DNA of 64,000 nt, from assembly GCF_003351745.1 (NCBI RefSeq), contig NZ_CP031222.1, positions 788,207 through 852,206 on the forward strand, in the 5' to 3' direction. The DNA comes from Aquirhabdus parva (GTDB lineage Bacteria > Pseudomonadota > Gammaproteobacteria > Pseudomonadales > Moraxellaceae). Positions 17,584 to 27,080 of the stretch are shown piece after piece. Below the pieces are notes generated by a model. The model was given only the letters and a program-made list of their open reading frames with translations. It was not told the DNA's origin and did not search any database. The position numbers and the translations under genes were made by a program. Each line of letters opens with the position of its first letter. The first letter of the stretch is position 1.

Positions 17584-19197
17584 ATGGCGATTCTTGAAAC
17601 AGCACTTGATCCAAGCAGTCCTCAATTTGCGGCGAACCGTGAGTTTGTTGAAAAGTCTATTGCGGCCATGCGCACCATTCAGCAAAAGGTGATTGATAAA
17701 TCGTTTGCTGCAAAACCAAAATTTGAAAAGCGTGGGCAGATTTTGCCTCATGAACGTGTGCGTTTATTACTGGATGCGGGAACGCCTTTTGTTGAGTTAC
17801 TCGGTCTTGTCGGTTACGGCATGTATGACGACAAGGATGGCTCAGATGCAGGAGGAGGCATCATTGCCGGGATTGGTTTTGTCAATGGCATGCGCTGCAT
17901 GGTCACGGCCAGTAATAGCGCGATCAAGGGTGGTACGATTTCTCCTGCAGGGATGATCAAGACGCTCCGTCTTCATGAAATTATTAAAGAAAATAAACTG
18001 CCAGTGATTTGTTTAACGGAAAGTGGTGGTGCAAATCTGAATTACGGCGGCGAGATTTTTGTCAATGCAGGTCGGACTTTTGCTAATCAAGCGCGTCTTT
18101 CAGCAATGGGTATTCCGCAAATTTCTGTGGTGCACGGAAATGCGACTGCAGGCGGTGCGTATCAACCAGGTTTGTCGGATTACATCATTGTGATTCGTAA
18201 GCGTACGCAAATGTTTTTGGCAGGTCCGCCATTATTGCTGGCTGCAACAGGTGAAGTGGCCAATGGTGAGGACTTGGGTGGTGCAGAGATGCATGCCATG
18301 GTTGCGGGCACTGCAGAATATCTCGCTGAGAATGACGCGGATGGTATTCGTCAGGCACGCGATATTGTCGAGATGTTGAACTGGAAAGAACAAACGGCAT
18401 CGACACCGACACAATATTTAGAGCCGCGTTATCCGATTGAAAACCTCTATGGTTTGATTCCTGCCGATATCAAACAGCCGCTGGATATGAAAGAAGTGAT
18501 TGCTCATATCGTGGATGATTCAGACTTTCTGGAGTTCAAACAAGAGTTTGATGCCATGACTGTTTGTGGTTGGGCAAAAATGGGCGGCATGATGGTCGGT
18601 ATCATTACCAACAATGGCCCAATCACAGTCCAAGGCGCGACCAAAACCGCGCAGTTTATTCACCTTTGTGAACAGACACGTCGACCTTTGTTGTTTTTGC
18701 ACAATACCACGGGCTTTATCGTTGGCACTGACGCAGAACAGAACGGTATCGTCAAGCATGGTTCAAAACTGATTCAGGCTGTTGCCAATGCAACCGTGCC
18801 TAAAATTTCAGTGATCGTTGGTGGATCCTATGGTGCAGGCAACTACGCCATGTGTGGTCGTGCACTTTCTCCCAATTTCTTGTTTGCATGGCCCAGTTCA
18901 CGTACAGCAGTGATGGGTGGGGCACAAGCGGGCAAAGTGATGCGGATTGTTGCCGAAGAGAAGCAGCGATCAACAGGGCAGGAGCCAAATGAGCAAATGC
19001 TCGATTTCATTGAGCAAAGTACAGCGGCAAAGCTGGATGAGCAGACGACCGCGCTTTACAACACCGCACATGGTCATGATGACGGTCTCATTGATCCCCG
19101 TGATACACGCAATGTCTTAATCTTTGTATTACAAACAATTTTTGAAGCAGAGAAACGTCAGCTCAATCCAATCAGTTTTGGGGCATCAAGGTTCTAA
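17584..19197 (+). CDS. atuC: Geranyl-CoA carboxylase beta (carboxyltransferase) subunit
   Basis: 537 residues. Carboxyltransferase domains of the acetyl/propionyl/methylcrotonyl-CoA carboxylase beta family: N-terminal half with RGQILPHERVRLLLDAGTPF and ESGGANLNYGGE, C-terminal half with HNTTGFIVGTDAEQ and GGSYGAGNYAMCGRA. It transfers the carboxyl group from biotin on AtuF to geranyl-CoA, at the methyl branch. The sequence alone does not exclude methylcrotonyl-CoA carboxylase (LiuB). The assignment to AtuC rests on the atuABCDEF order. Length equals known AtuC (~538). Confidence 0.9.
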   Translation: MAILETALDPSSPQFAANREFVEKSIAAMRTIQQKVIDKSFAAKPKFEKRGQILPHERVRLLLDAGTPFVELLGLVGYGMYDDKDGSDAGGGIIAGIGFVNGMRCMVTASNSAIKGGTISPAGMIKTLRLHEIIKENKLPVICLTESGGANLNYGGEIFVNAGRTFANQARLSAMGIPQISVVHGNATAGGAYQPGLSDYIIVIRKRTQMFLAGPPLLLAATGEVANGEDLGGAEMHAMVAGTAEYLAENDADGIRQARDIVEMLNWKEQTASTPTQYLEPRYPIENLYGLIPADIKQPLDMKEVIAHIVDDSDFLEFKQEFDAMTVCGWAKMGGMMVGIITNNGPITVQGATKTAQFIHLCEQTRRPLLFLHNTTGFIVGTDAEQNGIVKHGSKLIQAVANATVPKISVIVGGSYGAGNYAMCGRALSPNFLFAWPSSRTAVMGGAQAGKVMRIVAEEKQRSTGQEPNEQMLDFIEQSTAAKLDEQTTALYNTAHGHDDGLIDPRDTRNVLIFVLQTIFEAEKRQLNPISFGASRF

Positions 19198-19271
19198 GGC
19201 GCGTGGAATCCATCGAAAGCCTGAATTATTTTTTAACGTATTTTTGCATATTCGAATAAAAGGAATGAGTC

Positions 19272-20429
19272 ATGAAATTTACCGCGGAACATGAAGCCTT
19301 ACGCCGTGCCACGACCCAGTTTGTCGAAAAAGAAATTAACCCCTATGTGGCGGAGTGGGAGGCGGCAGGTCGTTTTCCCATGCACGAAGTCTTTAAAAAG
19401 ATGGGTGATCTTGGGCTACTAGGAATCTGTAAACCCGTTGAAAATGGTGGTTTAGGTTTAGATTACTCATACAACCTTGTCGTTGCTGAAGCACTTGGGC
19501 GTATCAATTGCGGCGGCGTTCCGTTGGCGATTGGCGTGCAAACTGATATGGCAACACCAGCATTAGCACGTTTTGGCAGTCCTGAACTGCGGGAAAAATT
19601 TCTGACCAAAGCGATTGCGGGTGAATACATTGCATCGATCGCGGTGTCTGAACCGCATGCAGGATCGGATGTAGCTGCGATTAAAACGACTGCGGTAAAA
19701 GACGGGGATGATTACATCATCAACGGCACCAAAATGTGGATCACCAATTCGGTACAGTCTGATTTCCTGTGCTTATTGGCCAATACCTCTGACGGTAAAC
19801 CGCATAGCAATAAATCCATGATCATTGTACCGACCAATACCCCTGGTGTTACCCGTTCTGAGCCATTGGACAAATTGGGGATGCGCTCAACAGAAACATG
19901 CCAGCTCTTCTTTGACAATGTCCGCGTACCGCAAAGCAATTTGGTGGGTGCTGAGGGCATGGGCTTCATGATGCAGATGATGCAGTTTCAGGAAGAGCGC
20001 TTATGGGCAGCTGCAAATTCTTTGGGTGGTATGGAGCGCTGTATTGAGGCAACAATTGAGTATTGCCGTCAACGTAGTACCTTTGGCCAGCCACTGATTG
20101 ATAACCAAGTGGTGCATTTCCGTCTAGCGGAGCTGCAAAGCGAAGTGGAAGCCTTACGTGCATTGACCTATCAAGCGTGTGAGCTCCACATTGCGGGTGA
20201 AAATGTGACGAAGCTTGCCTCCATGGCAAAACTGAAATCGGGTCGTTTAACCCGCGAAGTCGCCGATAGTTGCCTACAATACTGGGGTGGTATGGGCTTT
20301 ATGTGGGATAACCCAGCATCGCAACTGTATCGTGATGGCCGTTTAGGCTCAATCGGTGGTGGTGCCGATGAGATCATGCTGGGCATCATTTGCAAGTTGA
20401 TGGATATTTTACCCGGTAAGAAAAAGTAA
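19272..20429 (+). CDS. atuD: Citronellyl-CoA dehydrogenase
   Basis: 385 residues, acyl-CoA dehydrogenase fold with FAD: SVSEPHAGSDVAAIKT and KMWITNS are the flavin-contacting motifs. The position equivalent to Glu376 of MCAD is Gly (GGGADEI), while a Glu precedes Arg in FQEERLW (E242). That is the isovaleryl-CoA dehydrogenase arrangement, with the catalytic base on the other helix. AtuD oxidises citronellyl-CoA to cis-geranyl-CoA. The SD AAGGA is upstream of ATG 19272; 74 nt separate it from atuC and 53 nt from atuE. Confidence 0.9.
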   Translation: MKFTAEHEALRRATTQFVEKEINPYVAEWEAAGRFPMHEVFKKMGDLGLLGICKPVENGGLGLDYSYNLVVAEALGRINCGGVPLAIGVQTDMATPALARFGSPELREKFLTKAIAGEYIASIAVSEPHAGSDVAAIKTTAVKDGDDYIINGTKMWITNSVQSDFLCLLANTSDGKPHSNKSMIIVPTNTPGVTRSEPLDKLGMRSTETCQLFFDNVRVPQSNLVGAEGMGFMMQMMQFQEERLWAAANSLGGMERCIEATIEYCRQRSTFGQPLIDNQVVHFRLAELQSEVEALRALTYQACELHIAGENVTKLASMAKLKSGRLTREVADSCLQYWGGMGFMWDNPASQLYRDGRLGSIGGGADEIMLGIICKLMDILPGKKK

Positions 20430-20482
20430 TCACTGAAGCACGATTGGATTTCCCTTGATTAAGATTTATACGAGTAAATGCT

Positions 20483-21292
20483 ATGACTCTGCCAGAAACG
20501 CAAACCCTGATTCTTGAACAACAAGGCGCGATTTTGCATGTGCGCTTGAACCGTCCTGATGCGCGCAATGCCATGAGTCAGTTGATGGTGACTGAGCTGA
20601 TTGAACTCTTCACTGCTCTTGCTCACAGTGAAACGATTCGTGGTGTTGTGCTTCGCGGTGAAGGCGGCAACTTCTGTTCAGGTGGCGATATCAAGGATAT
20701 GTCGAATCTGAGGTTGTTGGCCAATCAGGAGGGTTCTAATGCTGCCTATGTTGCGTTCAATCGCGGCTTTGGCACATTGATTAATCTGGTTAATCAAGCG
20801 CCGCAAGTGGTCGTTGCGGTACTAGAAGGAGCTGTGCTTGGCGGCGGTTTTGGTCTTGCGTGTGTGTCAGATGTGGCATTGTGTCTGGATAGCGCAAAGT
20901 TTGGTCTACCTGAAACGGGTCTGGGCGTGATTCCTGCGCAGATTGCGCCTTTTGTCGTGCAGCGCATCGGATTAACGCAAGCTCGTCGTTTGGCACTCCT
21001 GGGCAATCGTTTCGGCGGTGCAGAAGCCTATCGGATTGGTTTAGTCCATGAACTCTTTAGCAGTGTAGACGCATTGAATGCGGCGATTGATGAAGTCGTT
21101 GGGCAAATCCGTCGCACAGCACCCAAAGCCAGTCGTGTGACCAAGTCCATTTTGCATCGTGTGGGACATGTGCCATTAGATACCTTACTGGATGATGTGG
21201 CGGTTCAGTTTGCTGAGGCTGTGTCGGGTAGTGAAGGGCTAGAGGGCACCATGGCTTTTGTTCAGAAGCGTCTGCCGACTTGGGCTGAATAA
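20483..21292 (+). CDS. atuE: Isohexenylglutaconyl-CoA hydratase (crotonase family)
   Basis: 269 residues of the enoyl-CoA hydratase superfamily. The first oxyanion-hole segment is GEGGNFCSGGDIKDM (~58-72), the second EGAVLGGGFGLACVSDVA (~114-131). A conserved Glu follows in FGLPETGLGVIP. In the atu pathway AtuE hydrates isohexenylglutaconyl-CoA before cleavage to acetate and methylcrotonyl-type units. Context, between atuD and atuF, gives the assignment; crotonases of similar sequence have many other roles. Confidence 0.88.
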   Translation: MTLPETQTLILEQQGAILHVRLNRPDARNAMSQLMVTELIELFTALAHSETIRGVVLRGEGGNFCSGGDIKDMSNLRLLANQEGSNAAYVAFNRGFGTLINLVNQAPQVVVAVLEGAVLGGGFGLACVSDVALCLDSAKFGLPETGLGVIPAQIAPFVVQRIGLTQARRLALLGNRFGGAEAYRIGLVHELFSSVDALNAAIDEVVGQIRRTAPKASRVTKSILHRVGHVPLDTLLDDVAVQFAEAVSGSEGLEGTMAFVQKRLPTWAE

Positions 21293-21389
21293 CCATTGGT
21301 TTAACATATGACCCTTTCCGAACCGCGTTCATCAGGAAAGGGATTTTTAGATAAAAACAACTTTTCAAATTTTGTTGCACGGAGGCCGT

Positions 21390-23333
21390 ATGGCATTTAC
21401 CAAAGTCCTGATCGCAAACCGCGGCGAGATCGCAGTGCGTGTCATGCGCACTGCCAAAGCCTTGGGCTACCGTACTGTTGCAGTGTATTCCGAAGCTGAT
21501 GCCAATGCATTGCATGTGCAGTTTGCGGATGAGGCCGTCTGTATCGGGCCCGCGAAGGTTTCTGATTCATATTTACGTGTGGATCATATTTTAGATGCCG
21601 CGAAGAAAACGGGCGCTGATGCGATCCATCCGGGCTATGGTTTTTTATCTGAAAATGCAGCTTTTGCCAAAGCCTGTGTTGAAGCAGGGATTACCTTTAT
21701 TGGTCCAACACCTGCGGCCATTGAACTGATGGGCAGTAAACGTTTGTCCAAAATCGCCATGTTAGAGGCTAATGTGCCATGTATTCCCGGCTATCAAGGG
21801 GGCAATCAGGATCTCGACAATCTGATTGCTGAAGGTAAGAAAATTGGTTTCCCGCTGATGGTGAAGGCTTCTGCGGGTGGCGGTGGCCGTGGGATGCGTT
21901 TGGTACATCAAGAAAGTGAATTGAAGTCATCGCTTGAGACTGCGCAATCGGAAGCCCTAAATGCGTTTGGCTCCAGTGAGATGATTCTGGAGCGTGCAGT
22001 GATTGCTCCGCGCCATGTTGAAATTCAAGTGTTTGGAGATACCCATGGCAATCATGTCTATCTGTTTGAGCGTGATTGCTCTATTCAACGCCGTAACCAA
22101 AAAGTCGTCGAAGAAGCCCCATGCCCGGTGATGACGCCTGATCTACGCAAGCGCATGGGCGAGGCGGCTGTTGCGGCAGCCAAGTCTTGTGATTATGTCG
22201 GAGCGGGTACGGTCGAGTTCTTGCTCGATAGCCAAGGCAACTTTTATTTCTTGGAAATGAATACCCGCTTGCAAGTTGAACATCCCGTAACGGAGTTGAT
22301 TACGGGGCTGGATCTGGTCGAGTGGCAATTACGCGTTGCAAATGGGGAAACACTGCCGCTTGCACAAGAAGAACTGACGCTGACAGGCCATGCAGTTGAA
22401 GTCCGTCTCTATGCGGAAGACCCAGGCGTGGACTTCCTGCCGCAAACGGGTGAAATTCTGCTTTGGCAACCCACTGACCTGCCGAATGTGCGTGTGGATC
22501 ATGGCATGACTAGTCTCGGCGAAGTCAGCCCACATTATGATCCGATGATTGCCAAAGTCATTGCCTATGGTAAAACGCGGACTGATGCAGTGCGTTTACT
22601 CGCGCGAGCATTGCAAGATACTGTGCTTTTGGGGGTAAACAGCAACAAGCAGTTTTTAGTCAATCTTTTGCAAAACCCAGTGCTGGTTTCAGGTGATACC
22701 AATACCGCATTTATTACGGAGCATTTTGCACAAGACGTTAGTCTCAAGCCTGCTGTGGCATCCCATGAAGCCTTGGCGGTTGCGGCCAGTTTGTTTGTTC
22801 ATAAAGCTTCGCAAAGCGGTTGGCACACGGGGATTGCGCCTGCTATTCCGTTGAAGCTGCAGGTTGGTGAACAACTGCATAAGTTAGCTATAGATCAAGA
22901 TAGCTCGCATTTCTCTTTACAGCATGAAGGTCAAACTGAAGGCTTAGAGATTATATCCCGTCATGAAAACCGACTGGTTTATGTCTGGCAGGGCGTTCGT
23001 AAGTCTGTAGCTTATGTTCATGTGGATGACACGCTCTACTTAGATATGGCAAATGGCAATCTCACCATTGTCGATGTGACTCACGCGCCACCCGCCAGTA
23101 GCATCGATGCTGGTGATGGTCAGATTCGCGCACCGATGAATGGAGCGGTAGTGAATATTCTTGTGGCGGAAGGGGAGACCGTGGTCAAAGATCAGACTTT
23201 GGTGATCTTAGAAGCAATGAAAATTCAACAGCAGATCAAAGCGAACTGTGATGGTGTAGTGGGTGCGATTTCTGCTCATGTGGGATTGCAGGTTAAGAAA
23301 CGACAAGTGCTGTTAGTTATTAATGCAGATTGA
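21390..23333 (+). CDS. atuF: Geranyl-CoA carboxylase alpha (biotin-containing) subunit
   Basis: 647 residues from ATG 21390 (MAFTKVLIANRGEIA), with GGAGG four nt upstream; the frame is open from TTG 21372. Order: biotin carboxylase N domain, ATP-grasp (KASAGGGGRGMRLV; FLEMNTRLQVEHPVTE), C domain, linker, then a C-terminal biotinyl domain with Lys ~611 in EAMKIQQQ. The residue after the biotinyl Lys is Ile instead of the usual Met. It carboxylates biotin with bicarbonate and ATP; AtuC completes the reaction. Last gene of the array; no atuG or atuH follows. Could be mistaken for MCC (LiuD); context favours AtuF. Confidence 0.9.
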   Translation: MAFTKVLIANRGEIAVRVMRTAKALGYRTVAVYSEADANALHVQFADEAVCIGPAKVSDSYLRVDHILDAAKKTGADAIHPGYGFLSENAAFAKACVEAGITFIGPTPAAIELMGSKRLSKIAMLEANVPCIPGYQGGNQDLDNLIAEGKKIGFPLMVKASAGGGGRGMRLVHQESELKSSLETAQSEALNAFGSSEMILERAVIAPRHVEIQVFGDTHGNHVYLFERDCSIQRRNQKVVEEAPCPVMTPDLRKRMGEAAVAAAKSCDYVGAGTVEFLLDSQGNFYFLEMNTRLQVEHPVTELITGLDLVEWQLRVANGETLPLAQEELTLTGHAVEVRLYAEDPGVDFLPQTGEILLWQPTDLPNVRVDHGMTSLGEVSPHYDPMIAKVIAYGKTRTDAVRLLARALQDTVLLGVNSNKQFLVNLLQNPVLVSGDTNTAFITEHFAQDVSLKPAVASHEALAVAASLFVHKASQSGWHTGIAPAIPLKLQVGEQLHKLAIDQDSSHFSLQHEGQTEGLEIISRHENRLVYVWQGVRKSVAYVHVDDTLYLDMANGNLTIVDVTHAPPASSIDAGDGQIRAPMNGAVVNILVAEGETVVKDQTLVILEAMKIQQQIKANCDGVVGAISAHVGLQVKKRQVLLVINAD

Positions 23334-23356
23334 GGCAAGTGGCTACATGTAGTTAG

Positions 23357-23391
23357 ACGACAGCATTGATGAGAATTGATGATGCTGTCGT
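23357..23391 (+). other. Hairpin after atuF
   Basis: ACGACAGCAT / ATGCTGTCGT, a 10-bp perfect stem with a 15-nt loop, starts 23 nt after the atuF stop. No T-run follows, so it is more likely an mRNA 3'-end stabiliser or a factor-dependent stop than a classical terminator. On the other strand it lies 20 nt after the RRM gene's stop. Confidence 0.5.
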
Positions 23392-23411
23392 GCTCAGGGA
23401 TGTAATTCTAG

Positions 23412-23657
23412 TTATTTTGGCGTTTCTTCGGCTTCTTTGACACGGATTACACTGCCGGCAATACGTTTGGTATTTAAGCGTTTAATTGCTGTGCGGGCTT
23501 CATAAAGTGGCATTTCGATGAAGCCAAAACCTTTGGATTTGCCGGTTTCCTTGTCCATGACCAAGGTGCAAGATTGCACGACACCGAACTCAGCAAATAG
23601 GGCTTTTAGCTCTTCTTCGGTGGTTTCACGAGAGAGGTTACGGGCAATGATTTTCAT
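23412..23657 (-). CDS. Small single-RRM RNA-binding protein
   Basis: 81 residues from ATG 23657 (MKIIARNLSRET); the frame is open 12 codons further upstream. One complete RNA recognition motif: RNP2-like IIARNL at 3-8 and RNP1 KGFGFIEM at ~43-50, with conserved aromatic residues for base stacking. Ends in an acidic/polar tail EAEETPK. Such stand-alone RRM proteins in bacteria are often cold-induced RNA chaperones; a specific role is not known. The 200 nt upstream are AT-rich. Confidence 0.88.
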   Translation of the reverse strand: MKIIARNLSRETTEEELKALFAEFGVVQSCTLVMDKETGKSKGFGFIEMPLYEARTAIKRLNTKRIAGSVIRVKEAEETPK

Positions 23658-23858
23658 GGGAATGTCCAAAAGATTAAGCAAAAAGTTAAGCAATTTAAAT
23701 ATGTACAGTAAGAGCAGAGTGAATCGTATTGATGGGTAAGCATTTTAAGAAGCTATTGTAGCGTTTTTTGAAGGTGTACAGGTTATTTTAAGCGCATAGA
23801 TTTTAGCCTTGGAGCAGACCCAAGGCGTAGATAAAAGTATTTTGGTACCGAGGGCTGA

Positions 23859-24164
23859 TTAAATCGGATCTGAAGTTGAGGCGTGATTCAGGCGTTCACG
23901 CTCCAGCCAGACACCGTGACCATAGTCGACGTAGAAGTCTTCGACTTGTTTTCTGGCCCAAGGCGTGCGGCGTAAAAAGGTAAGGCTGGACTTGATACTG
24001 GGGTCAAAGGTAAAGCAACGGATATTAATAAAGTGGGCGAGCTCTTCCCAGCCATAAATCGAGACCAGTCGTTCGAGAATGATTGCCAGCGTTAGCCCGT
24101 GCAATGGGTCGTTCGACGCTTTATTGGATGGGGTAGATGTATTCTCGGGATTAGACGTTGTCAT
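23859..24164 (-). CDS. VF530 family (DUF2132) small DNA-binding-like protein
   Basis: 101 residues. After a polar, Ser/Thr/Asn-rich ~18-residue lead, the conserved core runs [20 protein letters not shown], then [40 protein letters not shown]. These are the hallmarks of the VF530 family, whose structure suggests double-stranded DNA binding, with no known function. Divergent from the acyl-CoA dehydrogenase gene by 69 nt. Confidence 0.85.
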   Translation of the reverse strand: MTTSNPENTSTPSNKASNDPLHGLTLAIILERLVSIYGWEELAHFINIRCFTFDPSIKSSLTFLRRTPWARKQVEDFYVDYGHGVWLERERLNHASTSDPI

Positions 24165-24233
24165 GGGTGTGCCATCAGATTCAGTTTGAATGGGTTATTT
24201 GTCATTGTTGCTCAATAAGGAAATAAATGCATT

Positions 24234-25397
24234 ATGTATATCTCTAACTTTAACCACGATTTAGGTGAAGAAATTGTTGCCCTACGCGATATGGTGCGTC
24301 AATTCGCCCAACGCGAAATTGCACCTATTGCTCAAGAAATCGATAAAAATAATCATTTTCCGCTTGAGCTATGGCGCCAAATGGGTGATCTGGGGTTGCT
24401 CGGGATCACGGTTGAGGAAGAGTATGGCGGTGCAGGCCTTGGTTATTTGGCGCATGTTATTGTTTCAGAAGAAATTTCACGTGCTTCGGCTGCTGTGGGA
24501 TTGTCGTATGGTGCTCACTCTAATCTATGTGTGAATCAGCTCCGCCGAAATGGTACTGAAGCACAAAAACGTCAATATTTGCCGAAACTCATTAGCGGCG
24601 AGCATATAGGTGCGCTTGCGATGTCGGAGCCGGAGGCAGGCTCCGATGTGGTGAGTATGAAACTACGTGCTGATTTACAGGGCGACCACTATGTGTTGAA
24701 TGGCAACAAAATGTGGATCACCAACGGTCCAGATGCAGATGTGTTGATTGTCTATGCCAAAACAGATCTTGCAGCGAAATCACATGGGATAACCGCATTT
24801 ATTATCGAAAAAAGTTTTGAGGGCTTTAGTACTGGTGAAAAGCTGGATAAGCTCGGACTGCGTGGCTCTAATACTTGTGAACTGATTTTCCGTGATTGCA
24901 AGGTGCCTGTCGCCAACGTGCTTGGCAAGCTAAATGGCGGGGTTAAGGTGCTGATGTCCGGTCTAGATTACGAGCGTATTTTAGTAGCAGGCGGACCGCT
25001 TGGCATCATGGCGGCAGCACTGGACGTGGTGGTGCCTTATATCCATGAGCGCAAGCAGTTTGGACAAGCCATTGGTGAGTTTCAATTGATGCAGGGTAAA
25101 CTCGCTGATATGTATGTCGGGTATAACGCCTGTGCATCGTATTTATATGCCGTAGCCAAGGCAGCGGATCGCGGAGAGACCACTCGCAAAGATGCAGCCG
25201 GGGCAATCCTTTACGCCGCGGAGAAAGCCACATGGATGGCTGGCCAGGCGATTCAGGTCTTGGGAGGCAATGGTTATATCAATGACTATCCCGCTGGTCG
25301 CTTATGGCGTGATGCAAAGCTGTTTGAGATTGGTGCCGGGACGTCGGAAATTCGCCGAATGCTGATTGGACGTGAGCTGTTTGCTGAGACGAAATAA
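24234..25397 (+). CDS. liuA: Isovaleryl-CoA dehydrogenase
   Basis: 387 residues, FAD-dependent acyl-CoA dehydrogenase. [18 protein letters not shown] and MWITNG bind flavin and substrate. Catalytic Glu is at the IVD position (E247 in [15 protein letters not shown]); the MCAD position is Ala (GAGTSEI). GPLGIM and [23 protein letters not shown] are typical of isovaleryl-CoA dehydrogenase in leucine degradation. No liuB, C, D or E gene follows, as a terminator comes next. Its closeness to the atu cluster suits the pathway link, since atu products enter leucine degradation; it might instead serve as another terpenoid-CoA dehydrogenase. Confidence 0.85.
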   Translation: MYISNFNHDLGEEIVALRDMVRQFAQREIAPIAQEIDKNNHFPLELWRQMGDLGLLGITVEEEYGGAGLGYLAHVIVSEEISRASAAVGLSYGAHSNLCVNQLRRNGTEAQKRQYLPKLISGEHIGALAMSEPEAGSDVVSMKLRADLQGDHYVLNGNKMWITNGPDADVLIVYAKTDLAAKSHGITAFIIEKSFEGFSTGEKLDKLGLRGSNTCELIFRDCKVPVANVLGKLNGGVKVLMSGLDYERILVAGGPLGIMAAALDVVVPYIHERKQFGQAIGEFQLMQGKLADMYVGYNACASYLYAVAKAADRGETTRKDAAGAILYAAEKATWMAGQAIQVLGGNGYINDYPAGRLWRDAKLFEIGAGTSEIRRMLIGRELFAETK

Positions 25398-25415
25398 TTC
25401 AAGACGATCAGATTT

Positions 25416-25443
25416 AAAAAGGGCGCATTTAGCGCCCTTTTTT
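25416..25443. terminator. Bidirectional terminator between liuA and the citrate symporter gene
   Basis: AAAAA, stem GGGCGC / GCGCCC (25421-25426 with 25432-25437) with loop ATTTA, then TTTTTT. Works for both convergent genes. Confidence 0.9.
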
Positions 25444-25450
25444 GGTCATA

Positions 25451-26746
25451 TCATTTTGCAAGCATAGTATTAGTTTGGATCATCTTGTTTTTTCTATACA
25501 GAATCAAGGTTGAAACCAAACCGCAGATGGCAGCGAATGTCATCCATAGTCCTGGCGAGGCTTTGTTGTTTGTTTCTCGAATCAGGAAGGTAGCGATAGT
25601 GGGCGTAAAGCCCCCAAAAATGGCCGTGGCTAAACTATAGGCCAATGAGAATCCTACCGTACGCACCTCGACAGGGATAATCTCTGTGAGGGCAACAACC
25701 ATTGCACCATTATAACTGGCATAAAGAAAAGACAGCCATAATTCGACAATCAGCATGTTTTTAAAGGTGGGTATCGAAACCAACCATGACAATGCAGGGT
25801 AGGCAGTCAAAATCGTGAGAACGGTAAAAACCACGAGGAGGGGCTTCCGACCAATCCGATCGGACAACGCACCCATAATCGGTAACCAAATAAAATTAGA
25901 GATCCCGATACAAAACGTGACCAGCAGGGAATCTGTTGCGGACAGATTTAGCTGTGTTTCACCAAAAGTTGGGGTGTAGACGGTGATCAAATAAAATGAA
26001 ACGGTGGTCATCGACACCATCATCATGCCAAGGATGATGAGCAACCCGTTGCTTTTCATCGATTGTACGATTTCCCGTAGATTCGGTTTGTGTTTACGCG
26101 CCATGAATTCTTCAGTCTCCTGTAAGGAGCGCCGGATTACAAACAGGATCGGTACGATCATACACCCTACAAAAAATGGAATGCGCCAGCCCCATTCGCT
26201 AATTTGTTCTGGGGATAGAGTTTGCTGGACGAGATATCCCAAAGTCGCAGCAACGATAATCGCGACTTGCTGACTCGCCGATTGCCAACTGACATAGAAA
26301 CCTTTGTTACCGGGTGTAGCCATCTCGGATAAATAAACCGAGACACCGCCTAGTTCTACGCCAGCGGAGAATCCTTGCAGTAATCGACCAATCAGAACGA
26401 GGAATGGTGCAAAAAGCCCGATGGAGGCATAGCCGGGAACGAAGGCAATCAGCATCGTGCCCAGTGCCATCATACCCAGTGTCAAAATAAGTCCCTTACG
26501 TCGCCCGACTCGGTCAACATAAGAACCCAAAATGATCGCACCCAACGGACGCATGAGAAATCCAGCACCAAAGGTCATAAAGGTGAGGAGCAATGATGAG
26601 AAGGGGTCGTTTGTCGGGAAGAAAGTTTTTGCGATGTAGGTTGCGTAAAAACCAAAAACAAAAAAATCAAACATTTCTAAAAAGTTACCGCTAGTAACTC
26701 GAATCACAGTCGCGAATTTTGAGGAATGAGCTTGACCTGAATTCAT
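25451..26746 (-). CDS. Citrate/tricarballylate:proton symporter (MHS family, CitA/TcuC-like)
   Basis: 431 residues, 12 membrane helices, metabolite:H+ symporter branch of the MFS. The opening [20 protein letters not shown] and the run [20 protein letters not shown], plus [20 protein letters not shown], match CitA/TcuC closely from memory. These import citrate or tricarballylate with protons. [20 protein letters not shown] is the motif A loop. No tcuAB or citrate lyase gene is nearby, so uptake to the TCA cycle is likely. Divergent from the AraC-type regulator across ~334 nt. Confidence 0.85.
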   Translation of the reverse strand: MNSGQAHSSKFATVIRVTSGNFLEMFDFFVFGFYATYIAKTFFPTNDPFSSLLLTFMTFGAGFLMRPLGAIILGSYVDRVGRRKGLILTLGMMALGTMLIAFVPGYASIGLFAPFLVLIGRLLQGFSAGVELGGVSVYLSEMATPGNKGFYVSWQSASQQVAIIVAATLGYLVQQTLSPEQISEWGWRIPFFVGCMIVPILFVIRRSLQETEEFMARKHKPNLREIVQSMKSNGLLIILGMMMVSMTTVSFYLITVYTPTFGETQLNLSATDSLLVTFCIGISNFIWLPIMGALSDRIGRKPLLVVFTVLTILTAYPALSWLVSIPTFKNMLIVELWLSFLYASYNGAMVVALTEIIPVEVRTVGFSLAYSLATAIFGGFTPTIATFLIRETNNKASPGLWMTFAAICGLVSTLILYRKNKMIQTNTMLAK

Positions 26747-27080
26747 GGCATTCTATTCCTTGTGCCTGATTAATGGGGGGGGATCACCATCAGAATGATG
26801 AGCGGGATGGTCAATCAAGCCATTAATCATAAAAGATTTGAACGAATGGTTTTGTGAGTAAATGCGGTGTTTTATAGAGAGCTTTGAAAATGACCACATA
26901 GAACCGCAGGAATACAGCGTTTACTGTCTTATTGATCTTTTTAATGAAAGGTTTTGATGGTTTGGGCAATATCACGAGAACCACAAACTGATATGATCAT
27001 CTGCAATAACACCCAAACTTATGTTTCGCAGGGTCGCGAGAACATTATTTTTTAAAAATTAAGAATTGGCACAACCGATC
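26747..27080. other. Divergent intergenic region, citrate symporter / AraC regulator
   Basis: About 334 nt. It holds a run of eight or more G near 26775-26782 and several AT-rich stretches. No ORF with support, no strong palindrome and no terminator-like hairpin was found. It presumably carries both promoters. Confidence 0.5.

Noticed and set aside
21057-21515. 152-codon minus-strand frame opposite atuE/atuF
   Set aside because: Antisense shadow; His/Trp-rich artefact composition.
13857-23333. Interpreting the atu array as a leucine (liu) cluster
   Set aside because: Presence of AtuA and AtuB-type genes and the A-B-C-D-E-F order; no AUH-type or HMG-CoA lyase gene is present.
26775-26782. 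G-run considered as a phase-variation tract
   Set aside because: It lies in an intergenic region next to the symporter start and is short; possible but unsupported.
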